Origin: Sophora flavescens
Taxonomy: Eukaryota; Streptophyta; Magnoliopsida; Fabales; Fabaceae
DNA: 64,000 bases
NCBI GenBank assembly: GCA_030762895.1
Contig: CM061070.1
Location: 76,805,804 to 76,869,803 of the forward strand
Direction of reading: 5' to 3'
Position 1 is the stretch's first letter, and each line of letters begins with the position of its first letter. The position numbers were made by a program, and so were the translations under genes. Below, piece after piece: positions 56,679 through 64,000 of this stretch. The notes beneath the pieces are model-generated. The model was not told where the DNA came from. It saw only the letters and a list, made by a program, of their open reading frames with translations, and ran no database searches.

Positions 56679-57503
56679 CTGAACAATAATAATAAACATC
56701 TTCTAAGATTAGAAATAATGAAAAGGGAGCAAAATTAGCAAAGAGCATGCCATCTTTCCAGCAGTTGATAAATACAATCATGGAGCAAAAGGCAATCACA
56801 TCCTCAGATTAAATATCTAAAAATCAAAAATAGAAAAATGTATTAGACAACAGAACAAATTTGCCACCAAACCAGAACACAAGATCAGAGGATACTTTGC
56901 CCTTCTTAAAACCAATGAAAACAAAAGCAAAAAACAACAAAATAAAACAAAACTCAGTGACTATAGTTTAGAGGGTGAGTTTGGTCAGTTTTCTGTTTTC
57001 AAATTTTGTAACAAAACTTGCACTTCCATAAGCACATTAAACAGAAAAACTTTACTTAGAAATGGCCAATGAGCAAGTTTGTGTCTGTTAGAGCATGTTA
57101 GTGTAAGCTAGTCTTGCCACAGCTGATCATCTGATCTCAGCTGAGTCAGAATCAGTTAGAGGCAGTTACAGCTATCCTCTACAAATAGAATCATTCATTG
57201 TATCTAGATACTTGACAAAATACACTCAAGAATTCTGAATCTATCCTTCGTCTTCTCTCTCTCTTTTCTATCCACTGTTTGGTTTCTTACATAGTATCAT
57301 AGAGCTTCAGTCTCGGACATGGTTTCCGCATCCAATAACGACAGCGATCCACCGCCGCCACCTCCTCCGCCGCTGAGGCGGCGACGCCACCTCCAAACCT
57401 AAACTCTGTTATCACCACGAAGTTGACGGACAAGAATTTTCTCCATTGGCATCAAATCGTCTAAGCTGTAATTCGAGCCAATCACCTCGAAAAATTCGTG
57501 GCG

Positions 57504-57712
57504 TAATAGAGTATAGTACAAATGTATATATAGTTAGTACAAATGTATGCACTAGCACTGCATAACTGAATATGCCAAGTCAGCATATTCAGTTATGGTT
57601 TTGTAACTGCCAAAGGCTATATATATAGGCCTGATGTAATAGTTAGAATAACAAGAAATAAAATCACAATTCTGTGAAAATTTCCCTCGAGTTCTTCGAT
57701 ACTCTCTCATTA
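57504..57712 (+). repeat. 5' LTR of the nested Copia
   Basis: A TATA-like GGCTATATATATAGGCC stretch at about 57613 probably marks the promoter. The primer site follows immediately. Confidence 0.95.
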
Positions 57713-57798
57713 TGGTATCTAGAGCTAAATTCTGGGCCTAGGCTCTCTTCTTCCTTCTTCATCGCGATTCTCTGTTCTTCGTCCTCTTCGACTCTTCA

Positions 57799-60700
57799 AT
57801 GGCTAAATCAAACCCTTTCAACACCAACAATGGAGCTCCAGTGAATTCTCCGACGCCAGCGAGCTTCAATCCGTCTTTATCAATCAAACTCGATGATCAG
57901 AATTACTATGGAAACAACAAGTGGAAGCTGTCATCATCGCACACAAATTGCATCGGTATGTTGTAAATCATGTGATTCCACCTCAATTCACGTCGGAAGC
58001 AAATCAAACCCTAGGAATTGAATTGGAAGCCTATCAGCTATGGGTTGTTCAAGACCAAATGCTATTTACTCGGCTTCTCAGTTCTCTCTCTCCCTCGATC
58101 TTGCCCCGATTCATCGGATGTAAACAATCTTGGCAAGTCTGGGAAAAGATCCATAAACAATTCCACGCTCATCTTCGAACGAAGGTTCGTCAGTTCAGAT
58201 CGGAGCTCAAGAACACAAAGAAGGGATCTCGTTCAATTTGAGTATCTCCTTCGAATTCGTGCCCTAATTGAGTCTCTGCAAGCTTTTGGAGATTCAGTCA
58301 CTGATCAGGACCATATCGACACTGTCCTTGAAGGTCTTCCAGAAGAATACAACAATTTTGTCATGATGATCTATGCCAGAGCAGATCAAACCTCAATTGA
58401 TGACATAGAAGCTCTCCTGTTAATGCAAGATGCCCAATTCGAGAAGTTTCGACAAGAATTACCTTCACCGTCGATCACTGTTAATGTGGCTCAAGCATCG
58501 ACCCTCCCTGACGCGTCTGCCTCTCCCAAATTTCAGCAGAATCGCGATGATTTCAACAGTGGAAATCGCGGTCGAGGAGGTCGTGGTCGTGGGCGTGGTC
58601 GTGGTGGTCCAAAGCCCACCTGTCAGCTATGTGACAAGTACGGCCACGATGCCTACAGTTGTTGGTATAGGTTTGACCAAACCTTTGTGCCACCGCAAAA
58701 ACAGATGCGGAACCCTAACCAATTCCAAGACTCCAATCAATTCCAGAATTCAACGTATTCTCAGCAAGGATATGGCCATCAATCTCAAGAGTTCAGGCAG
58801 AACTTTAATGGTCCCTTTGCGCGCCAGCAATCTAAGCCCAGTGCCAATCTAGTGATGCAACAACCTCAGTTTGTTCCCAACACTCAAGAGGTGCTACAGA
58901 GACCATTTGATAATCAATCATGGTTCCTTGATTCCGGAGCCTCTCATCATCTAACAGCAGACTCCAATAATCTTAGCCGTAGCAGTCCCTTTACAAGTCA
59001 GGACCAAGTTCTCATGGGAAACAGCCAAGGTCTCTCTATTGACTCAATAGGTTCATCTAAATTCTGCTCTCCCTCCCATCCCCATATCATTTTCACCTTG
59101 AAAAATCTATTGCTTGTCCCTAACATAACAAAGAATCTGGTCTCTGTCTCCAAGTTTGCACGAGACAATAATGTCTATTTTGAGTTTCACCCCTTTTCTT
59201 GTTATGTGAAATCTCAGGGTTCTAATCAAGTTCTTCTAGAAGGCTCGCTTGGAGGTGATGGGCTATACAGCTTTGACAACATCAACATCCTCAAGGAGCC
59301 TTCCTCCTCTTGTTTTCAACACACTCTTTGTAGTCCAGCTCCTACCGAGCCCTTAGCTAAGTCTTCTTCTACTTTACCCACTGTAACAACTACCTTTGCC
59401 ACATGGCACTATAGATTAGGACATGCGCATACTAATGCTGTTAAAACTGTCCTACAACTCTGTAATATACCCTCATTGAATAAAACTGATTTTGAATTTT
59501 GCACTGCTTGTTGCATGGGAAAATCCCATCGTTTACATGCTCCACCCTCTACTTCCATTCATCCCACTCCCTTTGAACTAATACACAGTGACCTTTGGGG
59601 TCCATCTCCTTACCAATCCCATGGTGGTTACACCTACTACATTACCTTTGTGGACGCACACACTCGCTTTACATGGATATATTTTCTAAAACAAAAATCA
59701 GATGCATTGAATGCCTTCAAACTGTTCTCAACCTTTATTTCCACCCAGTTTTCAGCCCAAATCAAGGCTGTCCAAACTGATTGGGGAGGAGAATTCAGAC
59801 CCTTCTCCAATTACCTAGCAGATCTAGGTATTGTTCATAGGCTCACTTGCCCCCACACATCTCATCAGAATGGGACAGTGGAGCGCAAGCATAGGCAAAT
59901 TGTTGAAATGGGACTTAGCCTACTTTCTCATGCCTCCATGCCTCTTAAATTTTGGGACCACAACTTCACTCAAGTTGTTTACCTAATCAATAGACTGCCC
60001 ACAGCAGCACTCAAGTCCCATTCCTCTTTCGTTCATGCTTTGTTTGGTACTATTCCAGACTACTCCACTCTTCGGATTTTTGGTTGTGCTTGTTTTCCAT
60101 TCTTGAGGCCATATAATCAGCACAAGATGCAATTCCGGTCCTCCGAATGCGTTTATCTTGGCTTGTCTCCTCAACACAAGGGACACAAATGCTTAGATTC
60201 TAATGGTCGCATTTTTATTTCAAAGGATGTCTTATTCAATGAGTGTATCTTCCCTTACCCAAAATTATTCCTCTCTGCTCCTAGTGTACCAGAGTCATCC
60301 ACAACTTTCCCAGCCTCTATACCTGTCCCCGTCTATCCACCTCTCCATGCCACTCCCTTAAATCAACATGCTCCCTCCTCTCAATTCCCTTCTGGTTCAG
60401 TCTTCTCTTCATCCGAACCTCAATCTTCTTCCTCACACCTACTGAGTCCTCGGTCAAGTCAGCATGATCACACTACTCCAACTTCACTTGAACCTACCTC
60501 CTCTGCCTCACACCAACTCAGTCCTATGACGAGTCAGCCTGATAACACATCTCCAACCTCACATGCCATCTCTTCTTCCTCATCATTCAACTCTCAGTCT
60601 AGTCAACCCTCATCACCATTACCTCCCCCCCTCCCTATGAACACTCACTCTATGCTTACTAGGTCCAAAACTGGACTCCTACCACCAAGACTGTTCTTGA

Positions 60701-62321
60701 GTCATGTTGAGCCTCGATCTGTCAAAGAGGCCCTTTCTCATCCTCAGTGGCTTACTGCCATGAAAGAAAAACACACAACTCTTCTAAAGAACCAAACTTG
60801 GTCCCTGGTCCCTCTTCCCTCCAACAGGGTTGCTGTTGGCTGTAAGTGGGTCTTTCAGGTTAAGGAAAACCCTGATGGCACTATTAACAAATTCAAGGCT
60901 CGGCTGGTTGCCAAGGGCTTCCACCAGCAACATGGATTTGATTTCCATGAAATATTCTCACCTGTAGTGAAACCAGTGACGATTCGGGTTATTCTCACCT
61001 TGGCACTCACCTTCAAGTGGACTATCAAACAAATTGATGTGAATAATGCATTACTAAATGGCATTCTAAGTGAGGAAGTATATATGACTCAACCTCTAGG
61101 GTTTGAACACAGTGACAAGACACTTGTTTGTAAGCTGCACAAGGCTCTCTATGGCCTCAAACAGGCCCCTCGGGCATGGTATGAAAGATTAGCTACTGCA
61201 CTCATTCAATTTGGGTTTCACACTAGCAAATGTGACCCTTCTCTCTTTATCTACTCCAAGGGCTCCTCTTCCCTGTATGTCCTAGTCTATGTTGATGATA
61301 TCATCATCACTGGTTCATCCTCTACAATGATACAGGATCTTATTCATAACCTCAATATCCAGTTTGCACTCAAAGAGCTAGGGGATCTTGATTACTTTCT
61401 TGGAGTTGAAGTGACACACATGCACACAGGGGAACTCTTACCCAAACCAAGTACATCAGAGACCTCCTGGGAAAAGCCAACATGGCTGAAGCAAAAGGTA
61501 TCTCCTCACCTATGGTGAGCAATTGCAAACTCACTCGTTTTGGAACTGATTCTCTCTCGGATCCACACCTTTATAGATCTATTGTTGGAGCACTACAGTA
61601 TGCTAATCTCACTCGGCCTGACATTGCCTATAGTGTCAACAAAGTATGCCAGTTCATGGCACAACCACTTGAAACCCACTGGAATGCAGTCAAAAGGATC
61701 CTTAGATACCTAAAGGGCTCTATTCACTATGGCCTGCTGCTCAAGCCAGCCACTCCTCCTAGTCCCTTCACTATTCGTGCCTATTGTGATGCTGATTGGG
61801 CAAGTGACCCGGATGACAGGAGGTCTACCTCAGGCTCCTGCATTTTCTTGGGCCCCAATTTAGTTTCTTGGTGTTCCAAAAAGCAGCCTCTGGTGGCAAG
61901 GTCCAACACTAAAGCTGAGTACAGGAGTATGGCAAATACCACAGCTGAAACCATCTGGATCCAATCTCTACTTACTGAACTTGGAATTCCCTTCACAGCA
62001 CCTCAATTATTCTCTGACAATCTCAGTGCAGTCTCACTAGCTCACAACCCAGTTCTTCATGCCAGAACCAAACACACGGAACTTGACATCCACTTTGTTC
62101 GAGAGAAGGTTCTGTCTAAGGCTCTACAGGTCACTCATGTGCCTAGTATAGAGCAGATTGTAAACTCACTGACTAAACCACTCTCCTCTTCCAAATTCAC
62201 TGAACTTAGAGCCAAACTCAATGTGGTGTGCAGCAACCACCTTGAGCTTGAGGGGAGGGTAATAGAGTATAGTACAAATGTATATATAGTTAGTACAAAT
62301 GTATGCACTAGCACTGCATAA
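57799..62321 (+). pseudogene. Nested Copia gag-pol, nearly intact with three frameshifts
   Basis: Gag starts MAKSNPFNTNNGAPVNSP at 57799. A shift near 57910 leads to 57921-58241 (QDQMLFTRLLSSLSPS, GCKQSWQVWEKIHKQFHAHL). A second shift near 58235 enters the main frame, open to 61518. That frame holds EYLLRIRALIESLQAFGD, the zinc knuckle CQLCDKYGHDAYSC (58621), protease WFLDSGASHHLT (58921), integrase with all three acidic residues (IHSDLWGP near 59580, TDWGGEF, NGTVERKH) and reverse transcriptase with ALYGLKQAPRAWY and YVDDIIITG (61288). A third shift near 61430 leads to RNase H (61482-62321: YCDADWASDPDDRRSTSG, DNLSAVSLAHNPVLHARTKH). The reading frame runs a short way into the 3' LTR. With so few lesions it was active recently. 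Confidence 0.95.
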
Positions 62322-62481
62322 CTGAATATGCCAAGTCAGCATATTCAGCTATGGTTTTGTAACTGCCGAATGTAACTGCCAAAGGCTATATATATAAGCC
62401 TGATGTAATAGTTTGAATAACAAGAAATAAAATCACAATTCTGTGAAAATTTCCCTTGAGTTCTTCGATACTCTCTCATTA
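62260..62481 (+). repeat. 3' LTR of the nested Copia
   Basis: Same as the 5' LTR except for about four substitutions and a 13-base tandem duplication around GTAACTGCCGAATGTAACTG (about 62358-62383). Confidence 0.95.
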
Positions 62482-64000
62482 TGGCGTGCCCTAGGGTTCC
62501 ATTGTGGTATCTCACCGATGAAGATCGAAGGAATGACACGGTGAATCCAGAGTATCAGGCTTGGGAAGCACAAGACCAATATCTGTTCATCTGGCTTTTG
62601 AACTCCATCTCTGAATCCATTCATGCGCGTGTTGTTGGTTGTATGCACGCATGGCAGCTCTGGGATGAGTTGCACAACTACTTCAACTCTCAGACGAAGG
62701 CTCGAAGCACACAGCTCCGTGCCGAGCTTCGCCATATTGTGAAGGGAGATCGTACGATCAGTGAATATCTGTTGCGGATCAAGGCTCTAGTCGATGCATT
62801 GATCTCGATTGGGAATCCAATCACTCGTTAAGAACACATGGATGCAATCTTGGAAGGTTTACCGGATGAGTGACACATACTCTTCCCTACGATTGAAAGC
62901 CGTATTGAATCCTATTCGATTCCTGAAATCGAATCTCTTTTACTCTCACATGAATCTCGGTTAGAAAGATTGAAAGCCAAAACTGCAGTTACTGAAGTTT
63001 TCTCGACAAATCTAGTTCAAATCAATCCAAATCCTAACCCAAATTCCACACCACAGTCCAATCCTTCTTCGAGTAGTAGGAATCAGGTGAACTCTATCTC
63101 GGCTTCTAATTTTCATCAAGGCTCATCCTCTTCCTTTCCGAATACTAGCAATTTTCAGCAGTTTGGTAATGGTTTTCGAAGTGGCCGTGGCGGTCGTCGT
63201 GATCGTGGTAGAGAGGCAGATCTGGTTATGGCAGGTTTGGGAATGGACCAGAATGTCAGATTTGTGGACGTAACAATCACAATGCCTTTTATTGTTACTA
63301 TAGGTTCAGTGAGAATTACACACCTCCTAGTTTTAATTCAAATTCCTTTGGCCCCTATGGAAGAGGCCAGTATCGTGGCCAACCTGCAAATCAGTATAAT
63401 CAAGCTGTTCCACATGTGAATCTTCACTCTGCATCAGGACAACAATCTCAATACTCCATGCCTCCACCCATGCCTCAGCTTCCTATTCATCAACAACCAC
63501 TGTTGCCCCTACCATGGCAATCAAATAATGCACCAATGCCTCAGTCTGCGAGTCAATTCAACAGCTATCAATAGTAACAACACCCTATGGCTATGATGGC
63601 CTCTGGCTTTGGATCAGACTCAAATGCATGGTTCATTGATACTGGAGCAACACATCATGTCACTTCGAATCTGAACAACCTAGCTCAGTCAATTGCACCA
63701 AGTGGCATTGATCAAATTTACATGGGTAATGGTCTCGGTTTATCTATAATTTCAATTGGAACTGCATGTGTTAGCTCCCCCTTTGATAACACCCGCATAC
63801 TAACACTCTCAAACTTACTCTATGTTCCATCTATAACCAAAAATCTCCTAAGTGTTAGTCGTTTCTCAATGGATAATAATGTCTATTTTGAATTCGTGCG
63901 TCGTGCCTCACCATTGTTATGTCAAATCACAGGATAATCATAAGGTTCTTCTAGAAGGTTCTGTGAACACAGCGGGTCTGTATGTCTTCCATCAGTTTTC

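Larger units (their letters stand above)
57504..62481 (+). mobile_element. Young Copia nested in the outer Copia gag
   Basis: LTRs at 57504-57712 (209 bp) and 62260-62481 (222 bp) flank a nearly complete gag-pol. The target-site duplication TGGCG is exact (57499-57503, 62482-62486). LTR ends are TAATAGAGT...ACTCTCATTA, not TG...CA. The primer site TGGTATCTAGAGC begins at 57713, and the polypurine tract GAGGGGAGGG lies at 62250-62259. The LTRs differ by about four substitutions plus one 13-base duplication in the 3' copy. This is a recent insertion. Confidence 0.95.
57319..63937 (+). pseudogene. Outer Copia gag and protease, interrupted
   Basis: Gag starts MVSASNNDSDPPPPPP at 57319, shifts frame, and reads NSVITTKLTDKNFLHWHQIV (stop) AVIRANHLEKFVA up to 57503. 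After the nested element it continues CPRVPLWYLTDEDRRNDTVN and WQLWDELHNYFN to 62829, with stops at about 62830 and 62872. A Ser/Asn/Gln-rich linker (63000-63170) leads to an Arg-Gly patch. A frame change near 63215 restores the zinc knuckle CQICGRNNHNAFYC. A stop follows near 63574, then the protease region WFIDTGATHHVTS (63630-63670) and LLYVPSITKNLLSVSRFS. The element is dead. Integrase and beyond lie outside the window. Confidence 0.85.
57086..64000 (+). mobile_element. Outer Copia element, split by a younger Copia, cut by window end
   Basis: A 206-bp LTR (57086-57291, TGTTAGAGC...TTCTTACA) is followed by a primer site, TAGTATCATAGAGC, and gag. The gag reading breaks at 57503 and resumes at 62487 after a second element. 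It proceeds through the zinc knuckle and protease to the window end. It lies upstream of the last visible NUA exon, so if NUA continues past 64000 it is in a NUA intron in the opposite orientation. The 3' LTR is not in view. Confidence 0.85.

Overview
The window is nuclear DNA of a flowering plant, almost certainly a eudicot. The evidence is a Cassandra TRIM carrying 5S rRNA sequence, En/Spm (CACTA) DNA transposons, plant Copia, Gypsy, RTE and L1 retroelements, and two spliced host genes whose products match plant families (a YTH/ECT m6A reader and the nuclear pore anchor NUA). The species cannot be named from sequence alone. A run of exactly 500 N (25988-26487) is a scaffold gap.

Layout. 1-28.4 kb is a graveyard of nested transposons with no host gene that I can support. 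A Cassandra LTR on the minus strand is split inside its 5S box C by a 2.68-kb solo LTR (92-2769, TSD CCCAT). A Tourist-like MITE (4393-4749), a Gypsy-type LTR, an L1 LINE fragment and a decayed Gypsy element follow. A 1.79-kb solo LTR (8168-19752, TSD AATGA) is interrupted by a 9.8-kb CACTA element (8894-18684, TSD GTG) with decayed TNP2-like and TNP1-like genes. Then come unrecognised decayed coding-like sequence, a SIRE-like LTR start, a second CACTA terminus, the gap, and a Gypsy LTR fused to a Copia RNase H fragment.

The genic half begins near 29.8 kb. A complete YTH-domain gene on the plus strand (CDS 30296-33921, nine coding exons, 595 aa predicted) faces, tail to tail, the 3' half of NUA on the minus strand (16 coding exons from 56678 down to 35221, about 988 aa, with the 5' half beyond the window). 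NUA is stretched by insertions in its introns. These are a 367-bp perfect tandem duplication, a foldback element, a 4.9-kb Tork/TNT1-like Copia (40640-45538) with an RTE LINE beside it, and a 4.3-kb Copia (50433-54771) that has lost RNase H. Upstream of the last visible exon lies a Copia (from 57086) whose gag is split by a younger Copia (57504-62481) with unusual TAAT...ATTA LTR ends.

The two host genes are functionally plausible neighbours only in that both act on mRNA (m6A reading; nuclear pore basket and mRNA export). Nothing in the sequence shows that they are co-regulated. I found no clearly new biological system. The most informative observations are the nested insertions with exact target-site duplications, the split 5S promoter, the non-canonical LTR ends, and a few unexplained structures inside the CACTA element.
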